A stretch of DNA of 64,000 bases from an uncultured Lactobacillus sp. (lineage in GTDB: Bacteria > Bacillota > Bacilli > Lactobacillales > Lactobacillaceae): contig CAJUNC010000002.1 of NCBI GenBank assembly GCA_910587695.1, positions 1-64,000 on the forward strand, given 5' to 3'. The notes beneath the pieces were generated by a model. It made no database searches. It was given only the letters and a program-made list of their open reading frames with translations, and had not been told where the DNA came from. The position numbers and the translations under genes are program-made. Below are positions 17,990-25,433 of the stretch, in pieces. Positions within the stretch are counted from its first letter, which is position 1. Each line of letters opens with the position of its first letter.

Positions 17990-18372
17990 TTTTGTCCACA
18001 TTGAGCATTGGCGTGTTACCAAAATCTGAGGCTAGCGGATAGCTACGAATAGCCAACGATGCAAAGAACGCATCATTGTCTCTTCTAGGCTATCCGAACG
18101 CCTCACTCGATTTTGTCCGCACTGAGCAATGTCGTGCTACCCAATGCAGAGCCTAGTGAATAAGAACACCCCAACTCCGAGGCAAAAGACGCCTCAAAGT
18201 TGAGCTATCCTTATTCATACGGCTCAAAGCGCATTTGTCCGCACTGAGTAATTGTCGTGCTCCAGACCGCAACTCCTAGGAAATAACAATACTTCGCTCA
18301 TGAGGCAAGACCTGCCTCATAAGTGAGCTACCGTTATTTCTACGGAGTAGACCGCGGTCTTGCGCACTGAGT
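17990..18372. repeat. Tandem array of about 121-bp structured repeats
   Basis: Three full units begin at TTTGTCC 17991, 18112 and 18234 (121-122 bp period), with a partial fourth (GCACTGAG at 18364). Each starts with a conserved block (GTCCGCACTGAG, then GTCGTGCT). The interiors differ in sequence but keep the same nested stems: an outer arm pair (GAGGC/GCCTC; AGCC/GGCT; GACCGC/GCGGTC), a middle stem (CGGATAGC/GCTATCCG; TGAATAAG/CTTATTCA; GAAATAAC/GTTATTTC) and an inner hairpin (GATGC/GCATC; GAGGC/GCCTC; GAGGCA/TGCCTC). Conserved pairing with changed sequence suggests selection on RNA or single-stranded DNA structure. No coding frame spans it. Confidence 0.85.
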
Positions 18373-18453
18373 TCTATATATATTGTATTTTTTTTTGAAA
18401 ACGTGAGATAATCAATAAGATATAAAAATGAGTATGAGGAGATGCAGTCAGGC

Positions 18454-19989
18454 GTGCTAGCTGTACCAGAGATAAAAAAATTATTACAAGAACACCAATT
18501 GTTGCAATCACTTGTGATCGCACCTAAAGCAGAAATGTTTACCGAAATTACATACGATTCCCGTAAAGCTGGAGCCCAAACGCTATTTATCTGCAAGGGT
18601 AATTTTAGACCTGAGTATTTAGCTAGTGCCAAAAAAGCTGGGGCAACAGGTTATGTGGCGGATCAATATTACCCAGAAGGCGATGGGATGACCGCGATCA
18701 TCGTTTCTGATGTTCAAAAAGCAATGGCCTTGTTGGGGGCCGCTTTTTACAATTATCCCCAAAATGAATTGTTCATCATCGCTTATACGGGGACAAAGGG
18801 TAAAACGACCTCGTCTTACTTTGCTCGCGGGATCTTAGAACAAGCGACCGGCGATCGGACCGCCTTATTTTCCACGATCGACCGGATCTTAGGACCAGAA
18901 CCAGACCAACGTTTTAAATCCGACTTGACCACCCCAGAGTCTTTGGATCTATTCCACGATATGCGTCAAGCGATCAATAACGGGATGAATCATTTAGTCA
19001 TGGAAGTCTCTTCTCAAGCTTATAAGAAGAGCCGTGTCTATGGCTTGAAATATGATATCGGCCTGTTTTTAAATATTTCACCTGATCATATCGGTAAAAA
19101 TGAACATCCGACTTTTGAAGACTATCTGTTCTGCAAAGAACAACTACTTTTGAACTCTAGGACTTGTGTGATAAATGCTGAAACAGCACATTTGTTGGAT
19201 GTTTATCAAACGGCTAAGGCGAGCGTAGGGACTGAAAATATCTATCTTTATGCCCGAAAAGATGCTCAACTGAGTTTTGATGTGCCTGTTGATTTTGAGA
19301 TCGCTAATGACTTTGAAGATCTTAAACAAAGTGAATTTAAATTGAGTGCTAAAACTAAAAAAGCGCAGTCCTTGGCGATCGACGGTACTTATGCGATCGC
19401 TTTAGCGGGTGATTACAATGAAGGCAATGCGGCTAGTGCGATCATCGCTTCAGCTTTAGCCGGAGCACGTAAAGCGGTCGCTAAAGAAGCTTTACCGCTT
19501 GTCAAAGTTCCTGGTCGAATGGAAATGCTCACATCTAAAGCCCACGGGACAGTTTACATTGATTACGCCCATAATTATGCAAGCTTGAGTGCGTTGCTCA
19601 AATTCTTGCGACAACAGACCCATGCCGGTAAGATCAGAGTCGTAGTCGGAAGTACTGGTGATAAAGGTATCTCACGGCGCGAGGGCTTTGGGAAAGCATT
19701 GAGCGAAGAAGCTGATGTTGCTTATTTGACGACTGATGATCCTGGATTTGAAGATCCAATGCAGATCGCCCAAGAGATCGATGCTCATATAGATCATGAG
19801 CGTGTTGAAGTCGTTTTTGAACTTGATCGTAAAAAAGCGACCCGTTTGGCGATCGAAGCTAGCACAGCTACGGATGTTGTCGTTTTAGCAGGCCGTGGTG
19901 AAGATAAATATCTAAAAGTAAAAGGTGAAGAGATTTTATATCCGACCGACGTTGAATTGGCACAAGAGATTTTGGAGGAATTAGAGTAA
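18454..19989 (+). CDS. murE: UDP-MurNAc-tripeptide ligase, lysine-type MurE
   Basis: A Mur ligase of about 511 residues adding the third amino acid to the peptidoglycan stem peptide in the cytoplasm. The ATP-binding motif GTKGKTTSS lies near residues 114-122. The substrate-selecting position reads DDPGFEDP (about 429-436), unlike the DNPR of diaminopimelate ligases, so L-lysine is the likely substrate; the next genes (D-Asp ligase, racemase) fit. An ATG at 18442 directly abuts GAGGAG, too close for initiation, so GTG 18454, in frame and about 12 bases downstream, is preferred. The stop overlaps the next start (TAATG). Confidence 0.93.
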   Translation: MLAVPEIKKLLQEHQLLQSLVIAPKAEMFTEITYDSRKAGAQTLFICKGNFRPEYLASAKKAGATGYVADQYYPEGDGMTAIIVSDVQKAMALLGAAFYNYPQNELFIIAYTGTKGKTTSSYFARGILEQATGDRTALFSTIDRILGPEPDQRFKSDLTTPESLDLFHDMRQAINNGMNHLVMEVSSQAYKKSRVYGLKYDIGLFLNISPDHIGKNEHPTFEDYLFCKEQLLLNSRTCVINAETAHLLDVYQTAKASVGTENIYLYARKDAQLSFDVPVDFEIANDFEDLKQSEFKLSAKTKKAQSLAIDGTYAIALAGDYNEGNAASAIIASALAGARKAVAKEALPLVKVPGRMEMLTSKAHGTVYIDYAHNYASLSALLKFLRQQTHAGKIRVVVGSTGDKGISRREGFGKALSEEADVAYLTTDDPGFEDPMQIAQEIDAHIDHERVEVVFELDRKKATRLAIEASTATDVVVLAGRGEDKYLKVKGEEILYPTDVELAQEILEELE

Positions 19990-21245
19990 TGGCAATTGAG
20001 ACAGCAGATTTTACCCCGATCCTTTTGGGGAGCGATTTTAATGTGTATGGCATGGCGCGTTCATTTTATGAAATGTTCCATAAACCGGTCAAAGCATTTG
20101 CGCAACGAGAATTAGCTCCAACGCGCTTTACAAAGATCGTGGATCTCGAATTGATCGATGGCTTTGCTGAAGATCCAGTCTGGATCGAAGAGATGTTAAA
20201 GATCAAAGAACGTTATCGTGACCATGCAGAACCAGTCATCTTGATCGGCTGTGGCGACGGGTATGCAGAGCTCATCGTTCGTCATAAAAAAGAATTAGAG
20301 GATGTCTTTGTCTGTCCATATATCGATGTTGATATGTTACATCAGTTGAACAACAAGGAAAACTTTTATAAGGTCTGTGAAAAATATGATCTCCCTTATC
20401 CTAAGACTCAAATTATAACCAAGGAAATGCACGATAGCGGTGAAAAGATCGAGCAACCATTTGACTATCCAGTAGCTTTAAAACCAGCTAATAGTATTGC
20501 GTGGTTAGACGTTAAATTCGAAGGACGTAAAAAGGCCTTTCGGATCCGATCACGTGAAGAATTTGACCGGATCGTCGATTTAGCCTACACTAATGGCTAT
20601 ACGGGTGATTTTATCTTACAAGATTTCATCCCAGGTGATGATAGTAACATGCGGGTCTTGAATGCCTATGTTGATCAAGATCACAAGGTCAAGATGATGT
20701 GTTTAGGTCATCCATTATTGGAAGATCCAGCTCCTTCTGCGATCGGTAACTATGTAGCGATCATGCCAGAATACAACCAAGAGATCTATGATACGATCCA
20801 AAAATTCTTAGAAGAGATCAAGTTTACCGGTTATGCTAATTTTGATATGAAATACGATGTGCGTGACGGCAAATACAAACTCTTTGAGATCAACTTGCGC
20901 CAAGGTCGCAGTAGTTTCTTTGTGACCTTGAATGGTTATAACTTAGCGCAGTGGGTCGTACGCGATTACGTGACGGGCGATCTTAAAGATGCAAAAACAC
21001 TTTACTGCAATGAACATAACGACCATGCTGCTTTATGGTTGGGCGTTCCAGTGAAGACTTTCAAAAAATATGCACGTGAAAATGAAGCAAAGAAACGTGC
21101 TTTAGAGTTGATCAAAGAAAATCGTTATGGAACAACATATGAATATTCTGAAGATATGAATCCTAAGCGGTGGTTATTGATCAAGTGGATGAACCACAAT
21201 TATGTAAAGAATTTTGCCCGTTATTTTGCAGAAAATAAAGGATAA
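19989..21245 (+). CDS. D-aspartate ligase (ATP-grasp), crossbridge synthesis
   Basis: A 418-residue ATP-grasp carboxylate-amine ligase. It resembles the Aslfm family that attaches beta-linked D-aspartate to the epsilon-amino group of lysine in the peptidoglycan precursor. ATP-grasp features include ALKPANSIAW, FILQDFIPGDDSNMRVLNAY and the metal-binding YANFDMKYD ... FEINLRQGRSS. Its ATG overlaps the murE stop and an aspartate racemase follows 6 bases later. Together the three genes describe an A4-alpha type L-Lys/D-Asp wall. The enzyme's family membership is recognised from motifs and context. Confidence 0.85.
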   Translation: MAIETADFTPILLGSDFNVYGMARSFYEMFHKPVKAFAQRELAPTRFTKIVDLELIDGFAEDPVWIEEMLKIKERYRDHAEPVILIGCGDGYAELIVRHKKELEDVFVCPYIDVDMLHQLNNKENFYKVCEKYDLPYPKTQIITKEMHDSGEKIEQPFDYPVALKPANSIAWLDVKFEGRKKAFRIRSREEFDRIVDLAYTNGYTGDFILQDFIPGDDSNMRVLNAYVDQDHKVKMMCLGHPLLEDPAPSAIGNYVAIMPEYNQEIYDTIQKFLEEIKFTGYANFDMKYDVRDGKYKLFEINLRQGRSSFFVTLNGYNLAQWVVRDYVTGDLKDAKTLYCNEHNDHAALWLGVPVKTFKKYARENEAKKRALELIKENRYGTTYEYSEDMNPKRWLLIKWMNHNYVKNFARYFAENKG

Positions 21246-21251
21246 GATACG

Positions 21252-21965
21252 ATGAAAAACTTTTTTACAATTATCGGCGGTATGGGAACGATGGCGACCG
21301 AAAGCTATATCCACCAGTTGAATTTACGCACTAAAGCACATAAAGACCAAGATTATTACAACTACACCTTGGTCAATCATGCGACAGTGCCAGATCGAAC
21401 GGCATATATTTTGGATAATACTAAGCCCGACCCTTTACCAGAATTGATCGAAGATTTTAAGCAATATGCGACGCTTGGACCAGACTTTTTTACTTTGCCA
21501 TGTAATACGGCGCACTATTTTTATGATGAGCTTGCTAAAGCTGTCGATGTGCCGATCTTGCATATGCCTAAAGAAACAGTCGCTGAGATCAAAAAGCGCT
21601 ATCCAAAAGCTAAAAAAGTCGGCTTAGTCGCAACTCAAGGCACGATCCGTGATCAGATCTACGATAAAGAGATCTTAGCTGCTGGTTATGACTTAGCCAA
21701 GCCAAGTCCAGCCGTCCAAAAGATGACCGACGAATTGATCTATGATGATATCAAAGAACAAGACGTGGTCGATGGTAAATTATTCCATGATCTAGTAGCA
21801 CAAATGATCCAAGAAACAAGCTGTGATGTGGTGATCTTAGGCTGTACTGAGTTATCACTTGCCCAAGAACGCGAACCGATCACTGACTTACCACTTGTGG
21901 ATAGCCAATCTACTTTGGTCGACCGTACGATCGAATGGGCCGATAAGACACAAAAGCAAAAATGA
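21252..21965 (+). CDS. racD: Aspartate racemase
   Basis: A 237-residue member of the Asp/Glu/hydantoin racemase family. The N-terminal IGGMGTMAT, the first catalytic cysteine in TLPCNTAH (about residue 84) and the second in ILGCTELSLA (about 197) are all present. It converts L- to D-aspartate, supplying the ligase encoded immediately upstream. It is the last gene of the murE operon, followed by a strong terminator. Confidence 0.93.
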   Translation: MKNFFTIIGGMGTMATESYIHQLNLRTKAHKDQDYYNYTLVNHATVPDRTAYILDNTKPDPLPELIEDFKQYATLGPDFFTLPCNTAHYFYDELAKAVDVPILHMPKETVAEIKKRYPKAKKVGLVATQGTIRDQIYDKEILAAGYDLAKPSPAVQKMTDELIYDDIKEQDVVDGKLFHDLVAQMIQETSCDVVILGCTELSLAQEREPITDLPLVDSQSTLVDRTIEWADKTQKQK

Positions 21966-22000
21966 TCAGCGTGAGCCGATGTGGTAAGCGCCATATAAAT

Positions 22001-22055
22001 AACGAGGGCATCACTATGATGTGCATTTTGCATCATAGTGATGCCCTCGTTATTT
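22001..22055 (+). terminator. Terminator of the murE operon, 21-bp stem
   Basis: A perfect 21-bp stem (22001-22021 paired with 22031-22051) with a 9-base loop and a short T-rich tail. It is unusually long and separates the cell-wall operon from the bacteriocin locus. Confidence 0.85.
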
Positions 22056-22132
22056 ACTAGGTGTCAATTTGAACACATGTTTCAGAAGCGTATTTGCTAA
22101 AACTTGATCCACTTGCTTTTTAGCATGAAATA

Positions 22133-22199
22133 ACGTTAATTTGGCAAAACGTTACGTTAAAAAATAATGTCCCTGTGGTAGGGTCAGTTGGGCTAAAAT
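22133..22199 (+). promoter_or_regulatory. LytTR-type direct repeat and promoter of the bacteriocin gene
   Basis: ACGTTAA occurs at 22133-22139 and 22154-22160, exactly 21 bp apart, the spacing at which LytTR response regulators bind direct repeats. About 33 bp downstream lies TAAAAT (22194-22199) as a -10; the -35 position (near 22171, CCCTGT) is poor, as expected for an activator-dependent promoter. The LytTR regulator encoded at 26740-27501 is the obvious candidate to bind here. Confidence 0.6.
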
Positions 22200-22247
22200 C
22201 GACTTATCAGCTGATAGATCAAATAAATATTACAAGAGGTGTTAGTT

Positions 22248-22541
22248 ATGCAATTAGTAGATCAAAATAAGAAGCGTGTGACAGGTATTTTTTTGGGTAC
22301 AGTATTGGTGGTAGGTCTTTTCTACTTTGGCAGTTTGATGCTTGATTTTTCACACTTGGCTGTGCAGTTTGGCATCTCTACCACGGCAGCGGAAAAGATC
22401 ATTAATATTGCAAGTGGTGCTGGTTCTATTTGGGCGATCATTGCGGTAGTTGGTGGTAGTGCCGGCTGGGGGGCAGCACTATTAGCAGCTGCTAAAGTTT
22501 TGATCAAACGTTATGGAAAAAAGGCAGCTGTTAGTTGGTAA
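22248..22541 (+). CDS. Circular bacteriocin precursor
   Basis: A 97-residue precursor. The C-terminal 61 residues (from LAVQFGISTTAAEKIINIAS to IKRYGKKAAVSW) have the hallmarks of group I head-to-tail cyclised bacteriocins: start Leu followed by xxxFGISxxAA(E/K)K, glycine/alanine-rich helices, a basic KVLIKRYGKK segment and a final aromatic Trp. Cyclisation would join that Leu (residue 37) to Trp97. The 36-residue leader is hydrophobic and helical. ATG 22248 follows AGAGGTG at 6 bases; an in-frame GTG at 22239 lies inside that ribosome-binding site and is rejected. Membrane, DUF95 and ABC genes follow, as in known circular bacteriocin clusters. Confidence 0.87.
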   Translation: MQLVDQNKKRVTGIFLGTVLVVGLFYFGSLMLDFSHLAVQFGISTTAAEKIINIASGAGSIWAIIAVVGGSAGWGAALLAAAKVLIKRYGKKAAVSW

Positions 22542-22554
22542 AGCGTAAATGGTC

Positions 22555-22589
22555 AAAAGCACGCTTCGTTTATGTAAGTGTGCTTTTTT
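22555..22589 (+). terminator. Attenuating terminator after bacteriocin gene
   Basis: AAAGCACGCTT pairs with AAGTGTGCTTT (one G-T) around a 9-base loop, followed by TTTTT. Its place between the precursor and the processing genes suggests partial read-through, giving more precursor than machinery. Confidence 0.75.
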
Positions 22590-22604
22590 AGTGAGGTGTA
22601 GGTG

Positions 22605-23723
22605 ATGTTAAGGTCAGTCGTAAAGATGTGGGACGCACGCTATAAAATCGCACATCAAGAATTATCATATCTGTATTTTTGTTTGTTGATCCTTTTAGGA
22701 TGTGGGACGGCGTTTATCGTGACCTTGTTTGAAGAATTTTATGTAAAATGTTTAATTACTGTTACTGTCGTGTATTTATTCAGTGGTAACAATTTACAAG
22801 TGGGACTCAAGTTGAGTAAGCAGATGCCAGATATATTCAAACAAAACTATCGCATGTATTTTAAATATCGCTGGTTGATCCATTTAGCGTTGAATCCACT
22901 ATTAGTAGCCTATGGTACCTTTATTCTCACGTATAGCGGATGGAGCTTACTTAGCTCAAAGCCAGCTTTTGTCTTGGAGATATATCTTATCGCTTTAGAA
23001 TTATTTTTGCTGTTGTTTGCATTTGCCACTACTCTTTTGCGTTATTTGCTAAAACTTGGAGCCTACTTATTGCTCGTGGGGGCGATATATCTCGGAGAAT
23101 TAGGACACTTAAATTTAACTAAGCTGATTTTTTTAGTAGTGCTATTTGTGGCACTATACCTGATATTTGATCAGGAAAAACTCGCGCAAAAGAGAGGTAG
23201 CCTTTTTGAGACTAGGTATTTGAACCTAAATTATTTAGCGGGGGCGTTACGCTATGAATTAGTGACTAAATTGTTCGAAACAGTAGTGTTAGTGCTTTAT
23301 GGGTGGCTTGCCCTTAAATTTAAATTTAAATTTGAATTTTCGCTCATTCCTTTAGTTGTGACCTTTGTTTTGTTTGAAAATCTAGTTTATCTTCAAATGA
23401 TATTTCTAAAAAGTAAGCATTTTAAAGCACGAGCCCTTTTTTTGCAAGGTAGTCAAAAATTGGGTACAAGGCTAGTGTATGGTAACTTATTCTATCGTGA
23501 TCTCTATTATCTCCTGATTTTTTTGGTTACTGTAGGCTGTTCGCTCTATTATGATTTCTTTGATCTAACTCAAGTTTTATTGGCAACTGTGTATCTTAGC
23601 GTGGCATTATTATATTTTACTTACCTTGAAAAAATAGTCAGTGTTACGAAAGAAAAAAGGCCAAATTTTTATGAAGAGTATCTAGGGCTTGTTTTGCTGG
23701 TTTTATTGGTGGTCGTGAAATGA
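22605..23723 (+). CDS. Bacteriocin-locus large membrane protein
   Basis: A 372-residue polytopic membrane protein with about ten hydrophobic segments across its length. It resembles the large integral membrane protein found next to the precursor in circular-bacteriocin clusters, thought to act in maturation or secretion; that link rests on position and topology, not on a motif. ATG 22605 follows GAGGTGTAGG; GTG 22602 is a possible alternative. Its end overlaps the next gene by 4 bases (ATGA), indicating translational coupling. Confidence 0.7.
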   Translation: MLRSVVKMWDARYKIAHQELSYLYFCLLILLGCGTAFIVTLFEEFYVKCLITVTVVYLFSGNNLQVGLKLSKQMPDIFKQNYRMYFKYRWLIHLALNPLLVAYGTFILTYSGWSLLSSKPAFVLEIYLIALELFLLLFAFATTLLRYLLKLGAYLLLVGAIYLGELGHLNLTKLIFLVVLFVALYLIFDQEKLAQKRGSLFETRYLNLNYLAGALRYELVTKLFETVVLVLYGWLALKFKFKFEFSLIPLVVTFVLFENLVYLQMIFLKSKHFKARALFLQGSQKLGTRLVYGNLFYRDLYYLLIFLVTVGCSLYYDFFDLTQVLLATVYLSVALLYFTYLEKIVSVTKEKRPNFYEEYLGLVLLVLLVVVK

Positions 23724-24216
23724 GATCAAAGTTGACTGAATTGATAAAATTTCAACTAGTTGCCTTGGGCAGTATAGTATTTCTGATAATAGGCATGTAC
23801 TATCTCTTTTTTTATAACTTAGATGAACCCCTTATCTCAAAAGTGCCAATTTTAGGGGTCGAACATACGATCAGTTTGTTTTTGCATAACATGTGGGTCT
23901 ATTTTGTGACAGTGGGTTTATTTTTTGTTGCCCCACTGCCGATCTTGTATAACTGGGGAATGTTGTGTTTTACGATCGCCTACAACATCAGTGCTTTTGG
24001 GATCGGGCAGACGCTACGTTTGTTATGGCCTCATGGGATCGTTGAAGTGCCAACTATCTTGTTATATCAGTATTTAGCGCTCAAAATGATGTTTTTGTTA
24101 TATCGGACCCATAGTTTTTTTTGGTTTTGAGTTTTGTCAGGTACAACTATCGCTGGTATTTATTATGTGGCTTATTAGTGCTTTTAGGTGCAATTTTAGA
24201 AGGGATGGTCGGATGA
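23720..24216 (+). pseudogene. SpoIIM/DUF95-family membrane protein, frameshifted in a poly-T tract
   Basis: The frame from ATG 23720 gives 136 residues with SpoIIM/DUF95 features (FLHNMWVY..., WPHGIVEVPTILLYQYLALK) but stops at 24130, just after a run of eight T (24115-24122). Adding one T to that run continues the protein as SFVRYNYRWYLLCGLL ... GAILEGMVG, the missing last helix, ending at TGA 24214-24216. That stop overlaps the start of the ABC gene (ATGA), as expected of an intact operon. It is either a real mutation, a phase-variable or slippage-prone gene, or a sequencing error. DUF95 proteins in these clusters aid secretion or immunity. Confidence 0.8.
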
Positions 24217-24809
24217 TGATCGCATTAAGAGATGTTTCAAAAGAGTTAGGTGAATTTAGTTGTTCTAAAGTCAATTATGTGTTTGCCAATAGTTTGTATC
24301 AACTAAATGGTGAAAATGGGAGTGGTAAATCAGTCTTATTAAAAATAATTGCAGGATTTGATCGAAAAATTACTGGTAAAGTTGAAAATGATCAGATCAA
24401 AAAGCCGATCTTATTTTTGACGGATACAGGGATCGGGCTACCCTATCTAAATGTGCGCGACAATATAAATTTAAGCGCCAAAATTTTAGGTGTGGATATC
24501 AGTGAAGAGATGTTTTTCCCGCTATTTCAAGCTGATAAATATTTAGAGACTGACTATACTAAGAGTTCACTGGGAAATCAAAATAAAGTTGGGGCAGCAC
24601 TTTTATTTTCTGAGACCGAATATGGCTTGATCGTGATCGATGAAACACTAAATGGGATCGATCGCCAAAGTACTGAGCTTATCCTAGAGCGTCTAGACGA
24701 ATTGCAGGCTAAACAGCGTTGCCCGATCATCGTTGTTTCACATGCAATAACACTTGAGCACGCAAAACAGGTCAATATTTACGAGATCATTGGAGGAAAA
24801 AAATTATGA
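24213..24809 (+). CDS. Bacteriocin-locus ABC transporter ATPase
   Basis: A 198-residue ABC ATP-binding subunit. Walker A GENGSGKSVLL lies near residues 33-41, a degenerate signature SSLGNQNKVG near 120-129, Walker B GLIVIDETLNGID follows, and the H-loop is VVSHA. The start at ATG 24213 overlaps the reconstructed DUF95 stop; an in-frame ATG at 24165 would lie inside that gene. In circular bacteriocin clusters this ATPase pairs with the DUF95 protein for export and self-protection. The gene is short, lacking any fused membrane domain. Confidence 0.85.
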   Translation: MMIALRDVSKELGEFSCSKVNYVFANSLYQLNGENGSGKSVLLKIIAGFDRKITGKVENDQIKKPILFLTDTGIGLPYLNVRDNINLSAKILGVDISEEMFFPLFQADKYLETDYTKSSLGNQNKVGAALLFSETEYGLIVIDETLNGIDRQSTELILERLDELQAKQRCPIIVVSHAITLEHAKQVNIYEIIGGKKL

Positions 24810-25294
24810 GTAAAGCAGAAAAATTACCCTTCGGAACTAAATTAGTCATCTTTTCATTAGTTCCACTATCGCAGATCTTACTGTATTTTGCCACGGCTGA
24901 GCAACTACAAAATAAAGAGTTGATGACATTAAAGGATAGTCTACATTTGAGTGCGACTCAATTGACGGTTTTTCAGATCGTGATCGTTTTGAGTTATTCG
25001 CTGATCTCTTTTGGTTTGATGTATTTAGTTGGCAACTTTATTCTCAATTTTTCAAATAAGAAAAATAGTGAGGCGTTGTTTATCTCACTTGTCTTGGCGA
25101 TCGGGATCGCTAATAGTTTAGCACTGATCGTGGTGAATTTATTTGGCATGTTGTTGCCTTGGCTGCCAGCACTTTGTCAAGTTGTCATTGTGACTTTTAG
25201 TTACTATAAACTTTCGGGTAAAGATAAAAGCGGTAGCCTATTTTTATTAGGCTTGATGTTGGTCTTTAATTTAGGTCCAGTATTATTTTTGTGA
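24806..25294 (+). CDS. Four-helix membrane protein, candidate immunity factor
   Basis: A 162-residue protein with four hydrophobic segments (about 12-30, 50-75, 87-112, 117-135 and a terminal one). It overlaps the ABC gene stop by 4 bases (ATGA) and is the last of the biosynthetic set. Its ending, FSYYKLSGKDKSGSLFL, matches that of a stand-alone gene at 46802-47302 (YYQLSKQDKRGTLYL), so the two are paralogues. The usual short cationic immunity peptide of circular bacteriocins was not found, which makes this a candidate. Family not recognised. Confidence 0.65.
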   Translation: MSKAEKLPFGTKLVIFSLVPLSQILLYFATAEQLQNKELMTLKDSLHLSATQLTVFQIVIVLSYSLISFGLMYLVGNFILNFSNKKNSEALFISLVLAIGIANSLALIVVNLFGMLLPWLPALCQVVIVTFSYYKLSGKDKSGSLFLLGLMLVFNLGPVLFL

Positions 25295-25309
25295 TCAAGC
25301 TTAGCATGA

Positions 25310-25315
25310 TATAAT
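25310..25315 (+). promoter_or_regulatory. Possible -10 element of the peptide-kinase-regulator operon
   Basis: TATAAT with a T-rich but weak -35 region (TTTTGT at 25287-25292). It lies 47 bases upstream of the peptide gene. No ACGTTAA boxes are seen here, so this transcript may be constitutive. Confidence 0.4.
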
Positions 25316-25361
25316 GACGGCAAATAGTGTTAGTCAGATCTAGGAAAGGAAATGAGAACTC

Positions 25362-25433
25362 ATGTTATTATTTGGTACAGTTGTTCCATTGACAAATATC
25401 AATTCGTGGCTGATCCGTTTTTGGTATAGATAA
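25362..25433 (+). CDS. 23-residue peptide gene, putative inducing pheromone
   Basis: A short gene not likely to be found by standard callers. ATG 25362 follows AGGAAAGGAAATG; the product starts MLLFGTVVPLTNIN and ends SWLIRFWYR: hydrophobic, aromatic and cationic at the C-terminus, with no double-glycine leader. Its TAA stop (25431-25433) shares a base with the ATG of the sensor kinase (TAATG), so translation is probably coupled. Position directly before an AgrC-like kinase and LytTR regulator suggests an autoinducing peptide; how it would be exported or processed is unknown. It might alternatively only be a leader coupling kinase translation. Confidence 0.7.
   Translation: MLLFGTVVPLTNINSWLIRFWYR

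Noticed and set aside
17990..18372. CRISPR array or type III toxin-antitoxin RNA repeats
   Set aside because: Units are about 121 bp, contiguous and without unique spacers; no Cas or ToxN-like gene adjoins.
18276..18632. A 118-residue minus-strand frame over the repeat array and murE start
   Set aside because: It lies opposite murE and the repeat array, with no ribosome-binding site; a shadow of other features.
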